A stretch of DNA of 64,000 nucleotides, taken from assembly GCF_010093815.1 (NCBI RefSeq), contig NW_022985554.1, positions 838,999 to 902,998 of the forward strand, in the 5' to 3' direction. The translations under genes were made by a program, and so were the position numbers. The stretch comes from Pseudovirgaria hyperparasitica (Eukaryota > Ascomycota > Dothideomycetes > Acrospermales > Acrospermaceae). Positions 9,147 through 19,926 of this stretch are shown here, piece after piece (position 1 is the first letter of the stretch; every line of letters starts with the position of its first letter). Below the pieces are notes generated by a model. The model did no database searches. It had not been told where the DNA came from and worked only from the letters and a program-made list of their open reading frames with translations.

Positions 9147-11951
9147 TTTAGTGTTCCCGATTGGGACTAGTGGTCCTTCCTCTGCTTAAATAGCTTCCAC
9201 AGAGACTCTCACTCTCTCTTCTTCACTCAATACAATTAAATACCTACAACATCTACAACCTCTATTTCAACAATAGACAAGCCGTTCATGGCATCTGTGC
9301 GGCGGCTGGGATGGGGTTGTTTTCGCGATGCGTTTTCGGGGGAGGGGGGGGCGGAGTATCGTGGCTTAGGATGTATAGTGATGATAGTCATCAGCATTGA
9401 CCGTGGGGAATGGTATAGGCCTTTATTAAATAAAGCGTGTCAGGAGGAAACTGGTTTTGGTGAGCAGACGTCGAAGTGTATTTTTTGTTTCTTATTCACG
9501 GGCGCGAGTGCGCATACGATGCATGCTGCTGATAGACTGACTGCTAATGATCTGTATCGTTGAGAGAGGATGCAGATCGTGATGATTGCGGATTGGTGCA
9601 CTTCGTCTTTGTGTCCTAATGATAGCCTGCACTACCCGTCTTGTGTTGAGAAGAGGAATCTATAGCGTAGCCGTATGTATGACTGACTATCATTCGAAGA
9701 AGTAGTCTTCTACGCCACGCCCAGTGAGTTGGTCGGTATTAGAACGTCATGTAGGAGTGGGTCTACATTAACAGTGGTACAGAAAAGAAGCATTGCTGAT
9801 CGCTCCGGTTACACAAGATCGGCGGCGGCAGCCGTAGTACAAGATGGGTACTACCTAAGCCAGCTTAGAAATGACCTTCTCGACATCAACAATCCAAATC
9901 TCGCATTCTCGAGTCATGAGCATGTATCTACCAGACGTAACAATAAGGCTCGCACTGGGAACCGGCCAGATCCCGACGACCGGGCAGACTATCATTCCGC
10001 GGCCATGTATAGATGCATAGCATGTACTATCATTACCATGGCATGAGAACGACTTCTTCCTTCGTGCGACACATGCAGCCCTATCGAGTCAGAAATGTAG
10101 CGCGGTAGGGCTGCATGTGTGCTCGTCTTTCTCTGGACTGCGAATGGATGCGAATGCGAACAGGCGGCGACGTCTAGAGCGAGTCATCTGCGTGATGTGC
10201 AAGCATTGCCACAGTCTAATGGCGATATAGTGCTGATGCACACATAAGCCTGTAGTCGTCGCATGCTACCTACATGATGAGCGGACGCGTCGTTGCTGAT
10301 GCGTTAGTGGGGAGAAATCAAGCCTTATCGGATGGGTCGGCTACTCCAGGAAGAGGTGAGGTGGCTACAAAAATGGAAGCAAGAAGATTCTTCACCGCAT
10401 GTTGACGATGCTATGTGGCTTTAGATGCGCAGGATGAAAGATGACGACATGAAGGAGTGGAAATGAATGTGGAGGCTGGGGTTGCTGCATAAGGTGTGAT
10501 TGAACAGTCAGCAACGACATGGATCAACCATGTTCAATGTTGCGGGAGTGCGATAAGATGGAGAGTGGGCACGTGAAAGTTAGATAAGCGATCCGAGTAT
10601 CCTGGATTGATTGATTGATTGATTAATGATTCATGACTCATGCATGATTCAGTTTGTTTGCGATGCAAGTCTCGCTCAGCTTTCACACAATCCAGCCTGT
10701 ACAGCTCAATTCTTCCCACCTGAGTATTCTTGAATGCTCACCTGGGTGGTGAATGGCAGGTGGTTTGTAAGAGGTGGGCAGCTGTTCTAGGCTGTGTCAT
10801 CTTCCAAGCCGTCTGCCGCGTCGTTCTGCACATTTGTGTGACCAGTTCGCAGCTCAAAAGACCCTCATGGCTCGTTGTGTGACTATCTGCAGTGATAGGT
10901 CGACTGGGTCAGTTCCTGCATGTCGAGTATGCATGTTTCGGATGCTTCGGGAGAGTTTGGGTGCATCCATCTACAGTGTACATACAGAATATCATCTGCA
11001 CATGCACCCCATACATGTCTAATCACGCACCATTCCGATCGCTCCAGACCGGCGCCGCGTTCAGATGACAGATGACCCCTCACCACCACCACCATTTCGT
11101 CCACCACCACTACTACTACCACCACCACTACTACTACCACCACCACTACTACTACCACCACCACCACCATCCCACGCACACGCAGCCATACACAGTCCAT
11201 GATCACGCGAAGCTGTCAAATACTCATATGCCTGTCCAATACCAGCCACCCCATGATACGCCCTGCTTGTTGCTCAACAGGGTTCACCGCCTCGTGCCGT
11301 AAAGGGTGTGCTGCTACTCTCCTGTACCATGCGACCCAGGGTCCAGTGCCTGTTTTGTGTCTTTTTCCTATATTTCTGCATAGTCACTCACCACAACAAC
11401 TCCACTTAGTATTCTTCTTGTTTCCTTGTTTTATGAGCGTGAACTTCCCCTTCATCTCGATCTCCTTCTTATCTGCCGATCTTGTGTATGCAATCGTCGT
11501 TGCCGTCTCGCACGCACGAACGAACGCACAAACGCAGGTACACACGCAGGGCACACCATTAGGTCTCAGGTGAACGATCGGTCGCGTCTGAGTGATCGCC
11601 GCCTCCCGTGCACCCCTTCAATGAGGTACACCCACGCGCGGCTCTGCTGAGTCCGCGTATGCTCCGGTCACCGCTATATATTTGCGCGTGAGGAACGTTC
11701 TGCTGCGACTACATATTGCTCCCTGCCGCCACCAGATTGGCCCCCTTCTACCTCCCAAGTTCTCTTTGCACCATCAAGCGTCCTTCGCTTCATACTGCCT
11801 CGACTTATCGACCGGCCTTGAGTCGGATCACCAGAGTAGTCGTCAGGCCTGTGTACTGTACTGTCGTTATCTCGCCCAACCTCCCCCCATGTTCTGACTT
11901 CCGCCTTGTACCTTGTCAGACATACCCATTCCCCCTCGGACTTCAGCAGTG
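9147..11951. other. Gene-poor stretch with an orphan promoter-like leader and microsatellites
   Basis: About 2.8 kb without a supported gene. Around 9195-9285 the sequence has the style of a fungal 5' leader (CT-rich, then CAACA-rich tracts), followed by an ATG at 9288 and a 91-codon frame with no recognisable domain. Short repeats are a GATT run near 10605-10630 and the CCA/CTA array at 11081-11169. The last 300 bp are pyrimidine-rich and contain a TATATATT box near 11673, fitting a promoter for the gene at 11952. Confidence 0.5.
11081..11169. repeat. Compound trinucleotide array (CCA)n(CTA)n
   Basis: Alternating blocks of three or more CCA/CAC and three CTA/TAC triplets repeat at least three times. 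The block is a higher-order repeat of about 18 bp built from trinucleotides. It is not inside a supported gene. Confidence 0.9.
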
Positions 11952-12611
11952 ATGCCTTCGTTCGTCAATCACACCCGGGGCTATACCTGGCCACCCTCAG
12001 TACACCTCCTCGACTCTTCCGATGTCGCCACTCATCTCGAGTCCGTGGCAGAAGAGCTACCAGACATCAACGAGGATCCCTTCGCCCACTTCATCAGCCC
12101 CGTCACCGAAGAAGACGACCCCTACGACGAAGAGTACGACTTCAACGCCGGCATCACAGTCGTCGAGCAGCCGCCAAACAAGGTCAAGTCGCAAAAGTTC
12201 CGCACCACTGTCGCCAAGAAGTGGGCGCAGTACGTCGCGCTGCACCATACCCATATCCACAGGATATACCACGGACCGACACTCAGTCAGATCGCAACAA
12301 TCGACGAGCTGCTGCAAGAACCCCCCGAGCTGACGGACGACGAGGCCGTCCCGTACAAGGTCGAGGTTCGTGCTCCTCGAGAGCCCACTCGCGGTCGCGC
12401 CCAGGATCTCCTCTTACCAAGGCCTCGCTTCAGCAGAGGCCGACGATACAGCCGCACATCGTCAGGTCGTCGGCACTCGTGGCGCGAGCCGAGCCCAGAC
12501 CTATTCACTGTCATGGAGGAGTCGGAGGGACAATCGATGCGGGAGACTGATGATGGCGCGAGCCGGAGGTCGGAGCGGAACGTCACTGTGGTCGAGAAGT
12601 CGAGGCTGTGA
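11952..12611 (+). CDS. Uncharacterised fungal protein, 219 residues
   Basis: An intronless frame starting at the ATG at 11952 (MPSFVNHTRGYTWPPSV). The N-terminal half is acidic, with ELPDINEDPFAHFISPVTEE and DDPYDEEYDF. A short conserved-looking helical core follows, KFRTTVAKKWAQYVALHHTH then IHRIYHGPTLSQIATIDELL. The tail is Arg/Ser-rich (RFSRGRRYSRTSSGRRHSW) and could bind nucleic acid or be phosphorylated. There is no signal peptide or membrane segment. I do not recognise the family. The upstream region is long, pyrimidine-rich and has a TATA-like box, consistent with a real gene. Confidence 0.65.
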   Translation: MPSFVNHTRGYTWPPSVHLLDSSDVATHLESVAEELPDINEDPFAHFISPVTEEDDPYDEEYDFNAGITVVEQPPNKVKSQKFRTTVAKKWAQYVALHHTHIHRIYHGPTLSQIATIDELLQEPPELTDDEAVPYKVEVRAPREPTRGRAQDLLLPRPRFSRGRRYSRTSSGRRHSWREPSPDLFTVMEESEGQSMRETDDGASRRSERNVTVVEKSRL

Positions 12612-13449
12612 TAGAGTCCCCATGGAGAGAGCATACTGGAAACAGAAAGACTGCTACATATCGGAGTTTTTTTTTTCACGGGATGCATAGGAATGGTGTC
12701 AGGCGTTTGTTTCTCGGATTGATATATTTTTTTGGGAAGGGGAGCATGATATTGGCGTTATACACGGGTCTTTCTGTTCGGCATTGGGGATTTCCTTGCT
12801 GTTTCGCATCGGCTTCATCTTCTTCTGGACGGACATAGGAACAATATGTCAAGTGAGTGGGTAGGAGGATTCGACAAAACATATCCGGAACGGTGGTCTC
12901 CTATCAGTTGTTGGTATCGCGGAGGATTCTTGTCCGCGGCATGGTATATTAGCGCCATTGCATCGCGATGTTTCGATCAGGAACACTTTAATAATATACA
13001 CTTCTTTCTTTTGTAGTTGTGGTCGTTTCGCAAACGTGCGGTGCATCGAGTAGTACGTCACAGGTTTCGTGGTCGGTGCTAGCCTTAGCGTTCCTCTCGC
13101 AACGGCGCACGGACCAGTAAACAACTGTCGTCACCAGCCACTCCAACCTCCTCGTCCTGCCACATCATTTCACCATAATAATTCTATCTACAGACTTAGC
13201 ACGCTTTCTCACTTGTAAGAAACACCTTTTCAACCATTCTGGGACTTTTTACGCCATCATTGACCTTTGTATTAGTCTCGCACGCGCTCGCTGTCAGAGG
13301 ACTAAAGAAAGCCGTCTTGCTATCAGTATACGAAGCTACATTCCGCCAACGACCGTTTCTGAGGTCGAGGTAGACTCATTTTACAGCTGAGCTCCGGCTC
13401 CAGCGACGCTTACGCCTCACACAACTGCGACAATCGTTACATCCACATC
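12612..13449. other. Intergenic, promoter of the 13450 gene
   Basis: This is the 3' region of one gene and a roughly 300-bp CT/CA-rich leader ending in TCCACATCATG for the next. Poly-T runs lie near 12667-12675 and 12727-12733. No extra gene is seen. Confidence 0.5.
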
Positions 13450-14763
13450 ATGGCGCCTCTAACAACGTCAACCATTGCCGACGTCTACGATGGCCTCTCG
13501 CCCATGGCCGTCCATGCTTTGCATCGGAGAGCTGAAGAGGTCATTCAACATGGTCAAGGCGCTGCGCCTCCACGCTCCTTCAACAACCAAGGCTTCCTAG
13601 CTCTGTTCGCTATCATAGGCGGTGGCATGGTCATAGCAGCCATCTGGTTCTTCTTCTGGGCCAAGAACGGCGGGTTCAAGTTCCAGGAAGGAGACTGGGA
13701 AGAGTACAAGTCGACTGTGCTGCGACGCAAGGGTCCGGATGGCAGGACTCTGAGTAACGCGACGAAGAGCACCAAGCTCGGCGGTGGCAGTGTTGTCCAC
13801 GGCGGCGGAGACTATGGCCAGAGCGAATACACCGAGTCGTCCGGATACACGGAAAAGAGCGAGATGAGGGAGCCCGACCGCGGTCACGGCATTCGAGGTG
13901 GCGGAGGACAGCACTCCAGTCGTTACAGCAACCGCAAGCCGCGAGACCCTGAGCTGGCAGAGTACCGCCACGAGAAGCCTGCGCGTGTGGGAGGCCTGAA
14001 CCGCCAGAACGACGGCGTACACTTTGATTACTCCAACACCGGCTCCGATCTGTCACAGACTCCGCTCGTCAAAGGCAAAGACAAGGACAGCAGCAAGACC
14101 CGCGCCCAGAAAGAAAAGGAACGCAAGGCAAACGCAAAGGCCGCCCAGAAACACCTCAAAGCCGCCCAGAAGGAAGCCGCCGCGCAAGAGAAGAAGGCCA
14201 AGGCCGAGGCCAAAGCCGCCGAGAAGAGGCAAGCACAGAAGAAGAAGGACGCCGCCAAAGACAAAGACAACAAGCCTCCAAAGCCCTCGTCGTCCGGCCA
14301 AGCCTCGAGCTCGAAACCTCGCGCCCCGCCGACCGAGTACACCTACGACGACACCGCCACCGTATACACGAGCCCCTACACCGACTACGTGCCTCCTTCG
14401 CAGCCGTCGTCGACGTCGCAGGGCTCGCAACCATCGCAGCGCAGCCAGCCATCCTCCTACTACGACTCATACCGCCCGCACAACACCACCCGCTCGACAA
14501 ACACCCCTCCCCGCACCCACTCCCAGTCGCCCCGCAAGCCTCGCCGCGTCTTCTCCGAGCGCGACTGGGCTACCGGGGTCAGCTCAGACTCCGGCACCAA
14601 GGCCTACCCGCACTACATTCCTGGGCTGAGCTCGGCAGGCAGTGTCGCGGTCGAGGACAGCGTCAGCCAAGCGGGCGCCCGTAGGGAGAGAGATCGCCGT
14701 GGCGGCGGAAATGGGTATCGACGCGGCGGTGGACGGAGGGATAGTCTGGATGGTGATGACTAG
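13450..14763 (+). CDS. Single-pass membrane protein with charged coiled-coil tail
   Basis: An intronless gene of 437 residues. One clear membrane segment sits at about residues 50-70 (FLALFAIIGGGMVIAAIWFF), followed by FWAKNGGFKFQEGDWEEYKS at the membrane boundary. The rest is hydrophilic: a Gly/Ser/Tyr-rich stretch, a Lys/Ala-rich coiled coil at about 220-280 (EKKAKAEAKAAEKRQAQKKK), a Ser/Pro/Thr/Tyr-rich disordered region, the short conserved-looking RRVFSERDWATGVSSDSGTK, and an Arg/Gly-rich end. With a short N-terminus and large charged C-terminus it is probably type I/III with the tail in the cytoplasm. No known domain is recognised; the architecture recurs in filamentous ascomycetes but the role is unknown. 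Confidence 0.75.
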   Translation: MAPLTTSTIADVYDGLSPMAVHALHRRAEEVIQHGQGAAPPRSFNNQGFLALFAIIGGGMVIAAIWFFFWAKNGGFKFQEGDWEEYKSTVLRRKGPDGRTLSNATKSTKLGGGSVVHGGGDYGQSEYTESSGYTEKSEMREPDRGHGIRGGGGQHSSRYSNRKPRDPELAEYRHEKPARVGGLNRQNDGVHFDYSNTGSDLSQTPLVKGKDKDSSKTRAQKEKERKANAKAAQKHLKAAQKEAAAQEKKAKAEAKAAEKRQAQKKKDAAKDKDNKPPKPSSSGQASSSKPRAPPTEYTYDDTATVYTSPYTDYVPPSQPSSTSQGSQPSQRSQPSSYYDSYRPHNTTRSTNTPPRTHSQSPRKPRRVFSERDWATGVSSDSGTKAYPHYIPGLSSAGSVAVEDSVSQAGARRERDRRGGGNGYRRGGGRRDSLDGDD

Positions 14764-15287
14764 GGGGAGGGATGTTGGTTGGTGTGTGTGGATGGATGGA
14801 GAATGGAGAATGGAGGATGGAGGAATGAAGGAATGAAGCGCGGCATTTGAGCTTTTTACTGTAGATTAACAGGATGGATGGATGGATGGATGGATGGGAA
14901 ACATGATGATTGGGTGTTCTGGTTCTTTGACGACTATGAGCGATTGTTTCGGTCGGGGAACGGGCGTTATTGCTTTGTCTGCGTGCGGAGCTGGGTTGGC
15001 AGGATGACGACGGGATGGGCACATCCACCTGCTGGTCGAGACGACATGACACACACTGTATGTATGTAGAACAAAACATGAATGAAAGGAAGAAAGCACA
15101 AATGCAATGCAATGTCAGCTAGCCAGCCAGACTGGATAGGATGTGCCTGCTCGTTCGTGCATGCATAATACGTGAAGACTCACTCACTTCTTGCCCCTGT
15201 CCCGGGAGGTCTCTTCCGAATTGTTTGTTTTGTTTGTTTGTTTGTTTGTTTGTTTGTTTGTTTGTTTCATTGCGACAAGCAAGCAAG
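14764..15287. other. Convergent 3' region with microsatellites
   Basis: This lies between two converging stop codons. It contains a GGAT run at about 14872-14896 and a TTTG run at about 15221-15267. No gene is seen. Confidence 0.6.
15221..15267. repeat. (TTTG)n microsatellite
   Basis: About eleven uninterrupted TTTG units, close to the 3' end of the NTH1 gene. A length-variable locus is expected. Confidence 0.9.
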
Positions 15288-16824
15288 CTACGGTCTCTTG
15301 GATCTCCTCCGTGTTGATCTTGCGGGCAGAGAGGGCGAGCGACCGAGGTCTTCAATGTCTGGGACAGCTGTAGTGGTGTGAGGAGGAATGTCTTCGAGCT
15401 TGACGCGTGCCTCTCCGTCTTCTTCTTTCTCTTTCTTCTCTTTCTTCTCTTTCTTCTCTTTCTTCTCCCTCTTCTCCCTCTTCTCCTTTTTCTCCAGCTC
15501 ACCAACCCCATAATCATCATCCCCATCCCAATCCCCATCCCCATCCTCCCCCTTCCCCCCCATCCCACTCCTCCCCCCACCAACCGCCCCCGGACAAAGC
15601 CCCTCGACCGCAAGCCTACAAACCCCACACCTCCTCCCCACCGGCAAACAAACCGACTGCCCAAACCCCACAAGCAAATTATTAACATCATGCCACAGCC
15701 CCCTCGGCAACCAAGCCTGCAGCTTCTTCCTCGTCTCCTCTGGTGTCTTCGTGACATGCCAGCCCCACAGATTCGTGATGCGGTGGACATGCACATCCAC
15801 GCCGATGCCCTCGTCGCGGCCCCAGCAGGCGGACATGGCTAGATAGGCCATTTTGGGGCCGACGCCGGGGAGGGACATGAGGGCGGGGATGGAGTCGGGG
15901 ATGTCGGATGCGAAGCGGGTTTTGAGGAGAGTGGCGGTGGATTTGATGTGGGTTGTTTTGGTGTTGTGGAAGCCTACTTTGTTGATGTAGGTGTGCAGGG
16001 TGGGGGCGGGGAGGGAGAGGATTGTTTCGAGGGTGAAGCCCTGTGTTTTGGGTGTGTGTTAGTGTTGGGGAGTGTTTGGTGTGCTGGTGGAGAGGTTGGA
16101 GCTGTTTGTTTTGAAGGGGGGAGAGGAGGGGGACAGGACGTACACCGGGCATGTTCTTCTGCATATTCCAGATCGTCGGCGCCGTAACGGTGTCTTTGGT
16201 CTGCGACGAGAGCATGAGCGCGATGAGCGTTTGGAAGCGGCGGTTGCGCGGGTCGGGCTCGTTGTTTGCAACCATTTCGCAGCCCATGGTGTCGACGGGC
16301 GCGGGGGTCTTGTTGCGCATCTCGCGCGTGAGTGTGTACATGCGTTCCCAGTTTGGGGGCGGGTCGATGGGCTCGTGTTCGGGGGCTGCTGGCTTTTGTT
16401 TCTTGGTTTTCGGGTTCGTCGTCTTGGGTGCTGCTGGTTGTCTGCGCGGTTTCTTTGGGCGGATGGTCTTGGTGAGGGTGGGTTCGGTGGTCGATGTAGT
16501 AGTAGTCGATGTAGTCGTCGCCTCAGCGCAAGTAGTATCACTTGTACCAGACGAGTATACACCACCACCGCGTTTGCGCTTCCGTCCAGCAGTCCCCATC
16601 TTAGACCCAACCTCCTCCTTCTCACTCTCCGCCTCACTCTCAAAATCAGACGGCACCGACGACAGTTCCGACTCCGACTCAGACACCACCTCACTCTTCA
16701 CAACCCCAACTCCAACTTTTTCTATTGCTCCATTTGCACGGGCTCGCTGTGGCCTGGACCGACTTGATCTTGACAGCGCAGTCAAGAGATGAGACGTCTC
16801 CTTTGAGATCCGGGAGGTCTTCAT
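15288..16824 (-). CDS. nth1: Endonuclease III homologue, DNA glycosylase/AP lyase
   Basis: Base-excision-repair enzyme for oxidised pyrimidines. Two exons, 16824-16144 and 16040-15288, give 477 residues; the 103-nt intron has a GTACGT donor and CACTAAC branch. The helix-hairpin-helix is [13 protein letters not shown] with the Schiff-base Lys at about residue 290. The catalytic Asp is in GVDVHVHRI at about 309. Four cysteines at about 358, 365, 368 and 376 form the iron-sulphur loop ([11 protein letters not shown], then C eight residues on). The core begins at [18 protein letters not shown]. The N-terminal 150 residues are basic with a KRKRGGG nuclear signal. The C-terminal tail is a Glu/Lys repeat ([12 protein letters not shown]) encoded by a CTTCTCTTT microsatellite at about 15418-15495, then [10 protein letters not shown], another basic signal. 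Nuclear, possibly also mitochondrial as in yeast. Confidence 0.93.
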
Positions 16825-17402
16825 GGTGCCTGGTTAGGCGGTGTTTGAGTGGTGGTGATGTTGAACGTGGTTCAATTGATTGATTGATTGATTGATTGAT
16901 GGATGGATTTTTGGCTCTCCTTGCTCAGAGCTCAGGGTTGACCTCTGCACGGACCATCTATGGAGGTAGGGTAGCTTGACGTCTGAGCGTCAGGGCAGGG
17001 CATCTTAGGTACGCTAGTGAGACGCGGCGCGGCAGGTTCCCCACGCGTTTTAGCGTGATTTGATTATCGATATGAGATGAGATGTCGGACATTGCCCCGC
17101 ATCACTACTGTAAACGATTGCTCTGCACGCACGAGACAGTTTCTGCACATCGGAGTTGCTGGCGGCGCAGAATAAATCTCCTGCAACAAATTACGTGCAT
17201 AGCAGAGTAGTCCACATGTGTGAAAAAGCTTATATACTCTCCCACGAAGCGCGTCCCACGTATGACGAAAGACACTAGGTCTAACTAAGATTTTTGTGAA
17301 CCACTCCATCTATCTCTATTCCTACTTCCATCTCTGCCTCGCACGTACGTACACCTAACAACCACAAGACAACAACAACAACAACACCCACAACACAACA
17401 CA
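16825..17402. promoter_or_regulatory. Divergent promoter between nth1 and the Hcs1-like helicase
   Basis: A 578-bp region between two head-to-head genes. It carries a TTGA run at about 16876-16902 and, close to the helicase start, an ACAAC-rich leader (17360-17400). Shared control of two DNA-maintenance genes is possible but not shown. Confidence 0.5.
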
Positions 17403-19926
17403 ATGCCACCACCACCACCGCCCTCAATCCCCGCCTTCGCAGCCGCCCAACTCTCCCTCCTCGACGCCGAGCTCAAGGCCGAAACGGCCGAGACCAGCCT
17501 CCTAGTCTCGCAATCCTCCCCCACCACTCTCCAACGCGCAGGCCTCGCAGTCCTAAACCTCCAAGTCGCGTCGCAGCGCACCGGCTTCGGCGGCAAGACA
17601 GTCGTCGAACTCGAACTTGACGCCGCGGTGGGCGGGGGAGATATCCCGGAGCATGGGCTGCGCACGGGAGACATCGTGGCGGTGCAGGAGCAGCCTGCGG
17701 GCAGTGCCAGGAAGACTGAGAAGACGGAGTTGAGGAAGAGAGGGGTGGAGGGGGTGGTGCTGAAGGTGACGAGTGGGGTTATTGGGGTTGCGCTGGATAA
17801 GGATGAGGCGGATGTGCCTTTGGGGAAGCTATGGCTGTATGGTTGTTGTGGGCATTATGGGTAGAGTGACTGTGTGGCTGACGGGTTTTGTAGGATTAAG
17901 CTGGCCAACGATGTCACGTATAGGAGGTGAGCTGTCCTTGGAGTGTGCCGGCTTGATATGGAGAATCTGACAGCAGTAGGATGAACCAGACGATGAAGAC
18001 GCTGCAGGATATGAAAGAGTCGGAACAGTCGCCTTTCATCCAAGTCCTGTTCGGTCAGGGCACACCGTCACCCGTGGACGTCGAGCTCGACAGATTGAGT
18101 CTCAAGGACGACGAGTGGATCGATCCATCCCTAAACGACTCCCAGAAAGACGCAATCAGGTTCGCCCTGGCAGCAAAAGAAGTAGCGCTGATCCACGGCC
18201 CGCCCGGAACAGGCAAGACACACACGCTGATCGAGCTGATTCTGCAAATGCTCAAGCGGAACCAGCGCGTGCTCGTCTGCGGCCCGTCCAACATCTCGGT
18301 CGACAACATCGTCGACCGCCTCGCGCCACACAAACAGCCCATCGTGCGGCTCGGCCACCCAGCAAGACTGCTCCCCTCCGTCCTCAACCACTCCCTCGAG
18401 ATCCTGACCAAGACATCCGACGCCGCCGGCATCGTGCAGGACGTCCGGAGAGAGCTCGATGCCAAACAGGCCAGCATCCGCAAGACCAGAAGCGGCAAGG
18501 AGCGACGGGCCATCTACGGCGAGATGAAGGAGCTGCGCAAGGAGTACCGGGAGCGAGAGCGCGGCTGCGTGGCCGAGCTGATCCGCGGCAGCAGGGTTGT
18601 TCTCGCGACGCTGCACGGGGCAGGCGGCTTCCACCTGAAGAACGAAAGGTTTGACTGCGTCGTCATCGACGAGGCCAGCCAGGCGCTCGAGGCACAATGC
18701 TGGATTCCGCTGCTGTCGGCCAGCAAAGCGGTGCTGGCAGGTGATCACCTCCAGCTACCGCCGACGATCAAATCGCTGAATTCCAAGGTCAGGGGCAGTA
18801 GTACGAGCAGTAGTAGTAATAACAGCAAGGGCACGAGGATGAGTCTGGAAACGACACTATTCGATCGGCTGTTGGCGCTGCATGGGGCGTCGATCAAGCG
18901 GATGCTGACGACGCAGTACCGGATGCACGAGAAGATTATGAGATTCCCATCCGCGGAGCTGTACGAGGACAAGCTGACAGCCGCGGCGGCGGTGAAAGAG
19001 AGACTGCTCCGGGAGCTGGGGTATGGGGTGCAGGACAGCGACGAGACGCGCGAGGCACTGGTGTTTTGGGACACGCAAGGAGGGGACTTTCCGGAGCGCA
19101 GCGAGGATGACAACAACAACAACGGCGATGCAGCAGGTAAGACGACGACGACGACAGGTAATAAGATGGGGATGGGGCTGCGCGAGAGCAAAAGCAACGA
19201 GGCAGAGGCGGGGTTGGTCAAGACGCATGTCCACCGACTGGTCGCGGCAGGCGTGAAAGCAGAGGATATTGCAGTGATTACGCCGTACAATGCACAGGTG
19301 AGTCTAGCAGTAGTAGTTAATTAGCAGAAGCGATGTGTGTCTGTGTCTGTGGAGGAGAGCGAGCAAGCAAGCAATGAAGAGCGAGTCAGTTAATGAAGAA
19401 ACAAACGGCAGCTCTCGATTCTCTCGCAGCTGCTCAAGGAAGCATTCCCCGGCATCGAGCTCGGCAGCGTGGACGGATTCCAGGGCCGGGAGAAGGAAGC
19501 GGTGATAGTCAGCCTCGTGCGGTCGAACGCGGAGCACGAGGTGGGATTCCTGGGCGAGCGACGGCGGCTGAACGGTATGTCGTTGTTGTTCTTGTTGTTG
19601 TTTTTATTTTTATCAACATGCAGGCAAGATAGAGAGACTGACAGGTGCAGTGGCCATGACGAGGCCGAAGCGACATCTGGCAATCATAGGAGATTCCGAG
19701 ACAGTTGGCCGGTGAGTAGTGGGCAGTCCAATACGATCCCCTGTGCATCTTGCAAGCAAAAGGCTGACGGGTTGTTGGCAAACGCACTAAAAACAGGGGC
19801 AGCGAGTTTCTCAACAAGTGGATGTTGTTCCTGGAAGAGCAGGCGGACCTGCGATACGCGACGATGGAGGACGTGTTTGACGAGGGGACGGCGGCGATGG
19901 CAGCAGCCGCCAAGGACGCGCAATGA
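17403..19926 (+). CDS. hcs1: SF1 DNA helicase of the Hcs1/IGHMBP2 (SMUBP-2) type
   Basis: ATP-dependent 5'-3' helicase of the Upf1-like SF1B group; yeast Hcs1 is DNA helicase A, associated with polymerase alpha. Six exons: 17403-17836, 17894-17926, 17980-19297, 19412-19574, 19651-19711 and 19797-19926, giving 712 residues with consistent phases. Introns are 57, 53, 114, 76 and 85 nt; exon 2 is only 33 nt. Motifs in order: I GPPGTGKT (about 229), [12 protein letters not shown] (about 382), [12 protein letters not shown] (about 408), [11 protein letters not shown] (about 465), [18 protein letters not shown] (about 614), [16 protein letters not shown] (about 648). The N-terminus carries the beta-barrel region ending in [14 protein letters not shown] typical of the family. 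Low-complexity inserts ([10 protein letters not shown] and a Thr run) lie between motifs and look lineage-specific. No AN1 or R3H tail is present, fitting the fungal form rather than animal IGHMBP2. Confidence 0.92.

Noticed and set aside
11072-11302. A His/Tyr-rich short protein
   Set aside because: It is only the translation of the CCA/CTA array.
15119-15796. A 225-residue minus-strand frame overlapping nth1
   Set aside because: It runs through the nth1 coding sequence in the wrong frame; the iron-sulphur loop is in the other frame.
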